Origin: Mesorhizobium sp. WSM2240
GTDB taxonomy: Bacteria; Pseudomonadota; Alphaproteobacteria; Rhizobiales; Rhizobiaceae
Reading direction: 5' to 3'
Length of the DNA: 64,000 nucleotides
NCBI RefSeq assembly: GCF_040438645.1
Contig: NZ_CP159253.1
Coordinates: forward strand, 5,384,501 to 5,448,500
The notes beneath the pieces are model-generated. The model was not told the DNA's origin. It saw only the letters and a list, made by a program, of their open reading frames with translations, and did not search any database. A program made the translations under genes and the position numbers. Each line of letters opens with the position of its first letter. Position 1 is the first letter of the stretch. Of this stretch, positions 1-7,439 are shown one piece after another.

Positions 1-1074
1 ATCGAGGTATCGCTCGACACCGATCGGCTGGCCAGCACTATCCGCGACAGCGTGCCCGGCTCCGACATCAAGGTAAGTTCGGCCAACGGCCGCGTGGTCC
101 TGTCCGGTTCGGCCGAGGATGCCGTCGCCGTCGACAAGGCAACGCGGATCGCGACACGCTTTTCCGGCGAAGAGGAGATCATCAATTCCGTAAACATCTC
201 GTCGTCGCAGCAGGTCCAGCTCAATGTCCGCTTCGTCGAGATCAACCGGCAGGTCGGCCAGGAGCTAGGCACCAAGATCGGCGTCCGTTATCTCGGCTCC
301 GGCGGCGGTATCTTGTTCAACTCCAATCCGTCGGCGACCACTTCGCCTCCTGCGGCCCAACTCATCGGCACACTGCTGACCAACGGCGTTTCGATTGACG
401 TCGCCATCAAGGCGCTGGAGGATCGTGGTGTCGCCCGCCGCCTCGCCGAGCCGAATCTGATTGCGCGCTCCGGCGAAAAGGCCAGCTTCCTCGCCGGTGG
501 CGAGTTTCCGATCCCGGTCTCGGAGGAGGAGGGCAAGATCACCGTCGACTACAAGAAATTCGGCGTCAGCCTCGATTTCACGCCGACAGTTTTGAGCGAC
601 GGTCTTATCGCCCTCGACATCGAGCCCGAGGTTTCGTCGGTCGACACCTCGGCTTCCTACAATATCGGCAATATCTCCATTCCCGGCTTCGTTGTCCGGC
701 GTGCGCGCACCTCGATCGATCTGAAGAGCGGCCAGAGCTTCATGATGGCCGGCCTGCTGCAGAGCGAAAATGACATGGTGCAGCAACGCGTGCCGGGGCT
801 CGGCAAGTTGCCGATCCTTGGGCCGCTGTTCAGCTCCAGGGCCTACCAACGCCGCGAGACCGACCTGGTGATCATCGTCACGCCCTTCCTGGTCAAGCCG
901 ATCGATCCAACCAAGAAGCCGCTGGCGCCTACGGACGGCACGATGGCGGCGAGCAACGTCGATTATTTTCTGGGCAATGTGGAGGAGGTGAAGGCCGGCG
1001 CTCCGCGAAACGCGCTCACGCCGGCCGCGCCTGTCGCCTCCGTCGGCCACTTCCTTGATCTGCCGAAGGAATGA
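1..1074 (+). CDS. cpaC: Tad/Cpa pilus secretin CpaC (5'-truncated by window edge)
   Basis: Outer-membrane secretin of the Flp/Tad pilus machine; it forms the channel through which the pilus passes. The frame is open from base 1 and 357 codons are visible, so the signal peptide and N-terminus lie outside the window. The visible part begins in a BON-like segment (about residues 1-60 of the fragment, with the VVLSGSA pattern), then the secretin core, including the family signature RVPGLGKLPILGPLF near bases 786-835 and the DLVIIVTPFLV end of the secretin domain. A possible internal GTG at 52 is not the true start because the coding pattern continues upstream. It is first in a tight operon with the small lipoprotein gene, whose ATG overlaps its stop. 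Identification is firm at family level. Confidence 0.93.
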   Translation: MEVSLDTDRLASTIRDSVPGSDIKVSSANGRVVLSGSAEDAVAVDKATRIATRFSGEEEIINSVNISSSQQVQLNVRFVEINRQVGQELGTKIGVRYLGSGGGILFNSNPSATTSPPAAQLIGTLLTNGVSIDVAIKALEDRGVARRLAEPNLIARSGEKASFLAGGEFPIPVSEEEGKITVDYKKFGVSLDFTPTVLSDGLIALDIEPEVSSVDTSASYNIGNISIPGFVVRRARTSIDLKSGQSFMMAGLLQSENDMVQQRVPGLGKLPILGPLFSSRAYQRRETDLVIIVTPFLVKPIDPTKKPLAPTDGTMAASNVDYFLGNVEEVKAGAPRNALTPAAPVASVGHFLDLPKE

Positions 1075-1343
1075 ACATGCGCAAGCTTCCGGCCACAGCC
1101 CTGTTGGCGATCGTCGCTCTCTCCGCCGGATGCGCCACCGAGGAGACGGCGCGCATGGACGGCCTGACCGTCGGGGCCGGCAACGCCATGGCGGCCAATA
1201 CGGTCATGCAGATGGTCGACCCTTGGCCGCGCGGCGTAGAGGACACCAACCTCATCGTGCCTGCCGATATGGGCCAGTACAGGACTGACGAAGCGGCCGC
1301 CGTCGCGGCGGAGCGCGTCGACAGTTCGATCGGCGACAAATGA
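1071..1343 (+). CDS. Small putative lipoprotein in the CpaD position of the tad operon
   Basis: A 90-residue protein whose ATG at 1071 overlaps the cpaC stop; a second in-frame ATG at 1077 is equally possible. The N-terminus (MRKLPATALLAIVALSAGC) is a typical lipoprotein signal with lipobox LSAGC, so the mature protein probably starts at that Cys and is anchored to a membrane. In Caulobacter-type operons the gene between cpaC and cpaE is cpaD, a lipoprotein of about 220 residues; this protein has the position and the lipobox but less than half that length. It may be a reduced CpaD-like subunit or a separate rhizobial tad lipoprotein. The downstream cpaE begins 19 bases after its stop, which supports cotranscription. 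Confidence 0.75.
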   Translation: MNMRKLPATALLAIVALSAGCATEETARMDGLTVGAGNAMAANTVMQMVDPWPRGVEDTNLIVPADMGQYRTDEAAAVAAERVDSSIGDK

Positions 1344-1361
1344 CCAATCGGACAACACGAC

Positions 1362-2573
1362 ATGGCAGCCACCGGTAACAGCAAGCGCATTCTCCTCGTC
1401 TCGACCGACAAAGCGTTCCTGCAGGACACCAAGGCGGCATTCGCCTCGTCCGAGAAGATCGATCTGGTCGTTGTCGAGAAGAATGTCGGCGAACTGCGTG
1501 CCGAGATCCAGGAAGCCGACTGCGGCGCGGTCATCATCGACATGGACGCCGCGAGGCTCGACGAGATCGATGCGCTCCAACGCATCACGCGCCGACTCGA
1601 AGGCCGCGCCCCGATCATCGTCGTCACTCAGGAATTCAACGCTGCGGCGGTGCGCATTCTGGTGCAACTCCAGATCGCTGATTTCCTGGTCAAGCCGATC
1701 ACCACGGCCGACCTCGTACGCTCCTGCATTCGCGCGCTGCAGGGGCCGGGCCGCGAAGAGAACGCGGAATCGCAGATCTATACCTTCATGCCAGCCGCCG
1801 GCGGCGTCGGCACGACGACGCTGACCCTGCAGACGGCGTTCCAGTTGCACAACTCGATGACCCGCGGCGCCTCCACCTGCGTCGTCGACCTGAACTTCCA
1901 GCAGGGCTCCTGCGCCGAGTACCTCGATCTCGAGCCGCGCTTCGACATCACCGAGATCGAGAACCAGCCCGAGCGCCTCGACCGCCAGCTTCTCGACGTC
2001 ATGCTGTCGAAGCATTCGAGCGGACTGTGCGTGCTCGCAGCACCCACCCGGCCGTCCGAAATGCGCACGTTCAACGCTGATGTCGTCGTGCGTATGCTCG
2101 ACCTGGTATCGGCCTATTTCGACAATGTCGTCATCGACATGCCGCGCACCTGGTTCCCGTGGACCGAAACGGTGCTGCTTGGCTCCAACAAGCTCTACAT
2201 AGTCGCCGAGATGACGGTGCCGTGCCTTCGCCACACGCAGCGTCTGATCCAGGCCGTTTACGAGACCGCCGGCAAGGAAGTGAAGCCGAATGTGATCGTC
2301 AATCGCTTCGAGCAACGCATGTTCGACACCGGCATCAAGCAGGCGGACGTTCAGGAGATACTCGGCGACCATTTTGTCGGCGGCATCTCGAACAATTACC
2401 GGCTGGTGCGCGAGGCGGTCGATCGCGGCGTGCCGCTGCACGAGATCGACCCCAATGCCAATGTCGTGAGCGATTTGAAGCGGATCATCCTGCCCGAGGA
2501 AGCGGCGGCCGCGGTCAAGAAGTCGCGCTCGCTATTCGGCATCGGCAAGGGACTGTTGAGGAAGGCCGGATGA
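1362..2573 (+). CDS. cpaE: CpaE pilus assembly protein, receiver-like plus MinD/ParA-type ATPase domain
   Basis: 403 residues. Residues 1-125 resemble a response-regulator receiver fold (RILLVSTDKAFLQDT start; LVKPITTADLVR end). Residues 137-390 are a SIMIBI/MinD-type ATPase. CpaE localises the pilus secretin to the pole in Caulobacter; that role is known for the family and only inferred here. The phosphate-binding loop reads PAAGGVGTTTLT (about residues 144-155): the signature lysine expected before GG is Ala146 and the next usual Lys/Ala position is Thr151, so ATP hydrolysis may be altered. The stop overlaps the cpaF ATG by four bases (ATGA), indicating translational coupling. Confidence 0.92.
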   Translation: MAATGNSKRILLVSTDKAFLQDTKAAFASSEKIDLVVVEKNVGELRAEIQEADCGAVIIDMDAARLDEIDALQRITRRLEGRAPIIVVTQEFNAAAVRILVQLQIADFLVKPITTADLVRSCIRALQGPGREENAESQIYTFMPAAGGVGTTTLTLQTAFQLHNSMTRGASTCVVDLNFQQGSCAEYLDLEPRFDITEIENQPERLDRQLLDVMLSKHSSGLCVLAAPTRPSEMRTFNADVVVRMLDLVSAYFDNVVIDMPRTWFPWTETVLLGSNKLYIVAEMTVPCLRHTQRLIQAVYETAGKEVKPNVIVNRFEQRMFDTGIKQADVQEILGDHFVGGISNNYRLVREAVDRGVPLHEIDPNANVVSDLKRIILPEEAAAAVKKSRSLFGIGKGLLRKAG

Positions 2574-3988
2574 CCAGCCGTTTCTCCGCACTGCAGAATC
2601 GCGATGTAAGGCCCGAGCGCCCGCCGGAGCCGGCCGCCAGCCAGCAAATAGCGGTGGTTATCCCGACGACGCGCAAGCCCGCGCCGCCAAAGGCCGAGGT
2701 AGGGCCGGCCAAGCCGACCAAGGTGCTCGACGCGCGCGTGCGCATCCACCGCATGCTGATCGAGGAGATCAATCTGGTGGCGCTCGAGCGCCTGCCGCGC
2801 GACGAGATGCGCCGACAGGTGCACGATTTCGTGTCGGAGAAGACCCGGCAGGAGCGGCTGGCGATCAACGTCGCCGAACTCGACGCGCTGGTCGACGACA
2901 TCGTCGATGAGATGGTCGGCCTCGGTCCGCTGGAACCGCTGCTCAAGGATCCGACCATCAACGACATCCTCATCAACGGCCACGAGAACTGTTTCGTCGA
3001 GCGTCGCGGCAAGCTGGAGCAAGTGCACATCCCGTTCAAGGACGAGGCGCATCTTCTGCGCATCATCAACAAGATCGTCGCGGCCGTCGGGCGGCGCGTC
3101 GACGAATCGCAGCCGATGGTCGATGCGCGCATGCTCGATGGCTCGCGCTTCAATGCTGCGATCCGTCCGGTCGGCGTCGACGGACCGCTGGTCTCCATCC
3201 GCAAATTCTCGAAGAACAAGCTCGGCCTGCACAAGCTCGTCGAGTTCGGCGCCATCACCCAGAACATGGCCGAAGTGCTCGCCGCCGCCGTCCACGCCCG
3301 CAAGACGACGATCATCTCGGGCGGCACCGGCACCGGCAAGACCACCATGCTGAACGCCCTGTCGGCTTTCATCCCGGAAGACGAGCGGCTGATCACCATC
3401 GAGGACGCCGCCGAACTGCAACTGCAGCAGCCGCATGTCGCGCGCATGGAGACGCGCCCCGCCAACATTGAAGGGCATGGCGAGTTGAAGCAGCGCGACC
3501 TCGTCAAGAATGCGCTTCGCATGCGGCCCGACCGGGTCATCCTCGGCGAATGCCGCGGCGAAGAGGCGTTCGACATGCTTCAGGCCATGAACACCGGCCA
3601 TGAAGGGTCGATGGCGACCATCCACGCCAACACGCCTCGCGACGCCATCAGCCGCCTGGAGCAGATGCTCGGCATGACCGGCATGCCGATGACGGTGCAG
3701 TCGATCCGCAGCCAGATTGCCAGCGCCCTCGACATCATCGTGCAACTGACCCGCCTCTCCGACGGTAAGCGCAAGGTGACGAGCGTCGCCGAAGTCACCG
3801 GCATGGAAGGCGACGTCATCCAGATGCAGGAGATCTTCCGCTTCGTGCGCACCGGCATGGAGGCCGACGGAAAAATCCTCGGCCACTTCGAGGCGACCGG
3901 CATCCGCCCGCGATTCCTCGAGGACATGAAAGCGATGGGCATCGAGTTTCCGGGCAAATATTTCGAGCCCGGCCGGCCGCTGGAATAG
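2570..3988 (+). CDS. cpaF: CpaF/TadA secretion ATPase of the Tad pilus
   Basis: Cytoplasmic hexameric ATPase that powers Flp pilus assembly. An upstream in-frame start at 2159 would give 609 residues but lies inside cpaE; the ATG at 2570, overlapping the cpaE stop (ATGA), gives 472 residues, the usual family length. A low-complexity Pro-rich N-terminus (residues 1-55) precedes the N-terminal domain and a VirB11-type ATPase core. The Walker A motif GGTGTGKTT has its lysine at residue 257; the Asp box (LITIEDAAELQL), Walker B region (RPDRVILGECRGEEA) and His box (GHEGSMATIHANTPRDA) are all present. tadB follows after 5 bases. Confidence 0.96.
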   Translation: MTSRFSALQNRDVRPERPPEPAASQQIAVVIPTTRKPAPPKAEVGPAKPTKVLDARVRIHRMLIEEINLVALERLPRDEMRRQVHDFVSEKTRQERLAINVAELDALVDDIVDEMVGLGPLEPLLKDPTINDILINGHENCFVERRGKLEQVHIPFKDEAHLLRIINKIVAAVGRRVDESQPMVDARMLDGSRFNAAIRPVGVDGPLVSIRKFSKNKLGLHKLVEFGAITQNMAEVLAAAVHARKTTIISGGTGTGKTTMLNALSAFIPEDERLITIEDAAELQLQQPHVARMETRPANIEGHGELKQRDLVKNALRMRPDRVILGECRGEEAFDMLQAMNTGHEGSMATIHANTPRDAISRLEQMLGMTGMPMTVQSIRSQIASALDIIVQLTRLSDGKRKVTSVAEVTGMEGDVIQMQEIFRFVRTGMEADGKILGHFEATGIRPRFLEDMKAMGIEFPGKYFEPGRPLE

Positions 3989-3993
3989 CCGCA

Positions 3994-4956
3994 ATGTTCG
4001 ACGGTTTCAGCGCCATCTACCTGATCTACGCCGGCGCGGCGCTCACCGGTATCATGATCGCCGAGGCGTTTTATCTGCTCTACGCCGGCAGTAGTGATCG
4101 CCGCGCCGCGATCAACCGCCGCGTCAAGCTGCAGGAGAAGAAGCTCAGTCAGGAGCAAGTGCTGATCCAGCTTCGCAAGGAGCGCGGTCTGGAAAGCGCG
4201 CCGATGTTGTCGCTCGACCGCTTCCGTGCGCTGCGGACCCAGTCCGGCCTGATAACTCCGCTGCCGAAATTCCTCGCCATCACCAGCGGCGCGGCCGCCC
4301 TATCCGTCTTTGTGGCGATCTGGAAGGGGCTTCCCGTCATGTTCGGGCTCGCAGCTTTCCCGGTTCTTTGCCTTCTTATTCCTGTGATGACGCTGCGCTT
4401 CCTGCGCAAGCGTCGCCACAAGATGTTCGGCCTGCAGCTTCCCGAAGCCCTGGAACTGATTACGCGCAGCCTCAAGGCCGGCCATCCCGTTCCGGTCGCC
4501 ATTTCCATGGTCGCCCGCGAAATGCCTGACCCAATCGGCACCGAGTTCGGCGTCGTCGCCGACGAGGTGACCTTCGGCTCGGACCTGGTTACGGCGCTGC
4601 ATTCGCTGTTCGAGCGTGTCGGGCACGAGGATCTGCCGCTTTTCGTGACCGCAGTCTCGATCCAGAGCAGTTCCGGCGGAAATCTGCGCGAGATCCTCGA
4701 CGGGCTTTCCTCCGTGATCCGCGAGCGCGGCAAGCTCAAGCGCAAGGTCCGCGCCATCTCCACCGAAGGTCGGATGTCCGCCTACATCCTGACCGCTGTT
4801 CCTGCGCTGCTTATGACCGGCGTTCAGGTACTGATGCCGCAGTTTTACGAAGACGTCTGGGGCGAACCGATGACTTGGTATCTGCTCGGCGGGTCGTTCG
4901 TCTGGCTGATGATCGGCAACGCCATGATGTTCAAAATGTCGAACTTCAAATTCTGA
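3994..4956 (+). CDS. tadB: TadB inner-membrane platform protein
   Basis: 320 residues of the type II secretion F (GspF-like) family; with TadC it forms the inner-membrane platform on which CpaF acts. A transmembrane segment lies at residues 5-30, a pair near 85-130, and one or two at the C-terminus (about 260-315). The cytoplasmic F domain (about residues 145-270) contains ALELITRSLKAGHPVPVAI and the SSGGNLREILDGLSSVIRER pattern typical of TadB. The gene starts 5 bases after cpaF, and its TGA overlaps the tadC ATG by one base, so the three are one transcription unit. Confidence 0.93.
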   Translation: MFDGFSAIYLIYAGAALTGIMIAEAFYLLYAGSSDRRAAINRRVKLQEKKLSQEQVLIQLRKERGLESAPMLSLDRFRALRTQSGLITPLPKFLAITSGAAALSVFVAIWKGLPVMFGLAAFPVLCLLIPVMTLRFLRKRRHKMFGLQLPEALELITRSLKAGHPVPVAISMVAREMPDPIGTEFGVVADEVTFGSDLVTALHSLFERVGHEDLPLFVTAVSIQSSSGGNLREILDGLSSVIRERGKLKRKVRAISTEGRMSAYILTAVPALLMTGVQVLMPQFYEDVWGEPMTWYLLGGSFVWLMIGNAMMFKMSNFKF

Positions 4957-5921
4957 TGGAAACGCTGATCGCCTTCCTCGCCGCACTCCGGCCAACCTCC
5001 CTGGCGCCGGTTGCCTTGCTGCTTCTGGTTCTCGGCGGCGGCGCGGTGGCGTGGCCGCTGCTTGTCCATCGTGGCGGCCACAGCAACGTGAAGCGGCGGC
5101 TGAAGGTCGAGACCGACGTCCCGGTGGCGGCTGCGGATGCCGCGCCGAAGAAGAACCCTCGCGCGGTTCGCGAAAAGGCGATGAAAACCGCACATGATTT
5201 TTACGCCAAAAGCGATCCCGAAAACGTCGCGCGGTTGCGCATGCGGCTGATTCAGGCGGGCCATATGGATCCGTCCGCGGTCGGCAAGTTCTTCCTCATC
5301 CGCTTCATCGGCTTTGCCGTGGGCGCCGTCGGCGCGTTTCTAGCCGACCACTGGATGGGCGGCGACTCTTCTGCAATGAGCCGCGGGGCCTTCGTGATCA
5401 TGGCGGGCGGCGCCGGCTATTTCTTCCCCGGCCTGGCGCTTTCCCGGCAGATCAGCGTGAAGATGCGCGAATATCGCAACGGCTTTCCCGATTTCATGGA
5501 CCTGATGATCATCTGCTCCGATGCCGGCATGAGCATGGAAGCCGGCATCGAGCGCGTCGCCAAGGAACTGTTTCTCACCTATCCGTCGCTCAGCCAGAAT
5601 CTCACACTGGTTTCGCTGGAATTACGGGCGGGACGCGGCCTCGACGATGCGCTGAAGTCTCTGGCCGACCGTTTGAGCCTCCAGGAAGTACGGTCTTTCG
5701 CCACGCTGCTGCAGCAGTCGAAGGAACTTGGCACCAGCCTGTCGGGGGCGTTGCGCGTATTTTCAGACGAAATGCGCCACAAGCGCATGTCGATGGCCGA
5801 GGAGAAGGCGCACGCGCTGCCGGCCAAAATGTCGGTGCCGGTCACGGTCTGCATTCTGCCTGTCGTTCTGATGGTGGCGGTCATTCCGATCATCGTGAAG
5901 ATGACGATGATGGGCGAGTAA
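4956..5921 (+). CDS. tadC: TadC inner-membrane platform protein
   Basis: 321 residues with the second T2SSF domain of the Tad platform. The frame is open from 4875, but the ATG at 4956 overlapping the tadB stop gives the expected N-terminus METLIAFLAALRPT and family length. Hydrophobic segments occur near residues 15-35, 110-155 and 290-315; the F domain (about 175-290) contains GMSMEAGIERVAKEL and a LQQSKELGTSLSGALRVF motif. It is the last gene of the tightly packed block; an AT-rich 130-base gap with three TTAAC words separates it from tadD. Confidence 0.93.
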   Translation: METLIAFLAALRPTSLAPVALLLLVLGGGAVAWPLLVHRGGHSNVKRRLKVETDVPVAAADAAPKKNPRAVREKAMKTAHDFYAKSDPENVARLRMRLIQAGHMDPSAVGKFFLIRFIGFAVGAVGAFLADHWMGGDSSAMSRGAFVIMAGGAGYFFPGLALSRQISVKMREYRNGFPDFMDLMIICSDAGMSMEAGIERVAKELFLTYPSLSQNLTLVSLELRAGRGLDDALKSLADRLSLQEVRSFATLLQQSKELGTSLSGALRVFSDEMRHKRMSMAEEKAHALPAKMSVPVTVCILPVVLMVAVIPIIVKMTMMGE

Positions 5922-6054
5922 GCGTCGCTCTGGTTAACGCTTCCTATTAGAGCTTCCTAATTTTAACGACGTTCCGGCACTTTGATTTAACGGCTAGGCT
6001 GTAGTGTCGATCCTGGGTAACGACCCGGAAAACGGGCTCTACGGGACGGGGCAG

Positions 6055-6516
6055 ATGCGTCACATCCATTTCGCGGCCATGGCCGCCATCGCGCTTGCGT
6101 CGGGCTGCACATCGAGCAAGATCGATCAGACCGAGACGACGGCTATAGTACCGGTCGCGCAGGACATCAGCGCAGCCGATCTTAACGTCGGCAAGACGCA
6201 GTTCCGCGAAGCCAATTACGGTCTGGCCGAGAAGCACTTCCGCAAGGCGGTCGAGCTCAACGCCGATAACGCCGAGGCCTGGATGGGCCTCGCCGCGTCC
6301 TACGACCAGCTCGGTCGGTTCGACTTTGCGGACCGCGCCTATGAGCAGCTCCTCAAGGTCGCCGGCCGCAAGGCGCGGATCGTGAACAATATGGGCTATT
6401 CGCAGTTCCTGCGTGGCAACAGGAAGAAGGCGCAGGCCCTGCTCCTGGAAGCCAGAGCGGGCATGGCCGACCCCACCATCGTCGACGCCAATCTGGCGCT
6501 CCTTGATAAATCGTAG
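6055..6516 (+). CDS. tadD: TadD-like tetratricopeptide repeat lipoprotein
   Basis: 153 residues from the ATG at 6055; a GTG at 6004 in the same frame is less likely because only the 6055 start begins with a clean lipoprotein signal (MRHIHFAAMAAIALASGC). After the lipobox cysteine come two to three TPR units (about residues 55-150) with the A..Y..AE..FRKAVELNADN and AWMGLAASYDQLGRFDFADRAYE patterns. TadD proteins are outer-membrane-associated pilotin-like factors needed for Flp pilus assembly. It lies 133 bases after tadC, so it may have its own promoter in the AT-rich gap. Family assignment is good; the exact function is inferred from the tad context. Confidence 0.85.
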   Translation: MRHIHFAAMAAIALASGCTSSKIDQTETTAIVPVAQDISAADLNVGKTQFREANYGLAEKHFRKAVELNADNAEAWMGLAASYDQLGRFDFADRAYEQLLKVAGRKARIVNNMGYSQFLRGNRKKAQALLLEARAGMADPTIVDANLALLDKS

Positions 6517-6541
6517 AGTACGGTCGCGCTGAGAGGTGGAC

Positions 6542-6811
6542 CTATTCGGATGGGCGCTCGGCAAGCAGCGCGCCATCCAGCGACGAAGGCAGACACGGCA
6601 GATCGCTATCGAGGCAAAGTTGCGCCTTAGCGCCTGATGCGGCTTCTTCCGACTGGTTTTTGCTCTCCAGGCCCAGATAGGTCAGCCGTACCGTTTCGGG
6701 CTGTCTGATATCGCTCAGGAAGTAGAACGACAAGAAAACCGCCACCGCCAGGACCGAAGCGGACAGGATGGCTTCGAAGAAGCCGAATGGCTGTTTTGGT
6801 TCCCAATGCAT
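6542..6811 (-). CDS. Small single-pass membrane protein of unknown function
   Basis: 89 residues, ATG at 6811. The N-terminus is short and soluble (MHWEPKQPFGFFEA), followed by one clear transmembrane helix at about residues 14-33, then a polar tail with two cysteines (CLDSDLPC). I do not recognise a family. The Shine-Dalgarno region is weak. A GGAAC-N17-AGTT sequence upstream, at 6842-6867 on the minus strand, resembles an EcfG-type stress promoter and gives some support that the frame is expressed. It is convergent with tadD. It could still be a spurious frame. Confidence 0.45.
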   Translation of the reverse strand: MHWEPKQPFGFFEAILSASVLAVAVFLSFYFLSDIRQPETVRLTYLGLESKNQSEEAASGAKAQLCLDSDLPCLPSSLDGALLAERPSE

Positions 6812-6841
6812 GTCTGGCCCGTGGTAGATCTGTCCTCATGA

Positions 6842-6867
6842 AACTGCTTTCTCGCGCCGGCGGTTCC
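6842..6867 (-). promoter_or_regulatory. Candidate EcfG-type (general stress) promoter
   Basis: On the minus strand GGAAC (6867-6863) is followed after 17 bases by AGTT (6845-6842), close to the alphaproteobacterial EcfG consensus GGAAC-N16/17-cGTT. It lies about 31 bases upstream of the small membrane protein gene starting at 6811. One mismatch in the -10 element. Confidence 0.35.
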
Positions 6868-6954
6868 GAAATTAATCTCCCGCATTGCCATCGGGTTTCG
6901 TCCACGGACCCAGGCGACTGTTGATCTCGATCGCAGGCTGCATCCGGTCTCGAT

Positions 6955-6979
6955 GGAACGCTCCGCTGTCAATTGCATT
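6955..6979 (+). promoter_or_regulatory. Weak candidate EcfG-type promoter upstream of the GlsB-like gene
   Basis: GGAAC (6955-6959) is followed after 16 bases by CATT (6976-6979). The -10 differs from CGTT at one position. It lies in the 300-base gene-free stretch 6812-7111, about 130 bases before the start of the GlsB-like gene. Nothing else recognisable was seen in that stretch. Confidence 0.25.
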
Positions 6980-7111
6980 GTTGCAGGAATACAACCGGGC
7001 ATCGACGGAGGCTGGCAATTTGTCCGGCCATGACCGGCGTCGACAGGCGGCATTCCCGCCGTGCCCGAAACAGTGCATTATGCCATTGGATTTTTGAGAG
7101 AGGAGAGCGAT

Positions 7112-7363
7112 ATGGAAGACGCAGGCGTGGGTTGGATAGCTGCCATCATAATCGGCGGGGTAGCGGGATGGCTGGCCGAGCAGTTCATGAAGAGCAATCT
7201 CGGGCTCCTTATGAATATCGTTCTCGGCATCGTGGGGGCGATCGTGGCGAATGCCCTTCTTGGCCTCGTGGGCGTGAGCCTGGGTGGCTGGATCGGTTAC
7301 CTGATCGCCGGCTTCATCGGCGCCTGTATCCTGATCGCCATCGGACGGATGTTCAAGCGCTAG
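7112..7363 (+). CDS. GlsB/YeaQ/YmgE family stress-associated membrane protein
   Basis: 83 residues from the ATG at 7112, preceded by a strong purine-rich ribosome site (GAGAGAGGAGAG). An in-frame ATG at 7061 would add 17 residues without any SD support. Three hydrophobic, glycine-rich helices span the length (about residues 6-24, 30-50, 57-79), ending in a basic RMFKR. This is the transglycosylase-associated (Tag) / GlsB family, often induced in envelope or general stress; its biochemical role is unknown. It is followed by a perfect stem-loop that probably ends its transcript before the convergent GT20 gene. Confidence 0.85.
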   Translation: MEDAGVGWIAAIIIGGVAGWLAEQFMKSNLGLLMNIVLGIVGAIVANALLGLVGVSLGGWIGYLIAGFIGACILIAIGRMFKR

Positions 7364-7392
7364 CTAGAGCCGGCAGGCTGATCGAGCCGACA

Positions 7393-7423
7393 GTTAACCT
7401 CCAGCGTCAGGCTGGAGGTTAAC
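7393..7423. terminator. Bidirectional stem-loop between convergent genes
   Basis: GTTAACCTCCAGC (7393-7405) and GCTGGAGGTTAAC (7411-7423) form a perfect 13-bp stem with a 5-base GTCAG loop. It sits between the stop of the GlsB-like gene (7363) and the stop of the GT20 gene (7440). There is no long T tract on either side, so termination strength is uncertain. Confidence 0.65.
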
Positions 7424-7439
7424 TTGTGTTGCATGTCGC

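Noticed and set aside
963..2441. Long minus-strand open frame opposite cpaE
   Set aside because: Typical high-GC shadow of the plus-strand gene; composition is His/Arg/Asp-rich without any domain, and cpaE matches a family along its whole length.
2159..2569. Upstream extension of the cpaF frame
   Set aside because: Lies within cpaE and has no family similarity; the ATG at 2570 overlaps the cpaE stop as expected.
2396..3994. Long minus-strand open frame opposite cpaF
   Set aside because: Shadow frame with skewed composition; cpaF on the plus strand has all ATPase motifs.
5934..5991. Three TTAAC words upstream of tadD as CtrA sites
   Set aside because: None has a second TTAA seven bases away; only half-sites, so not called.
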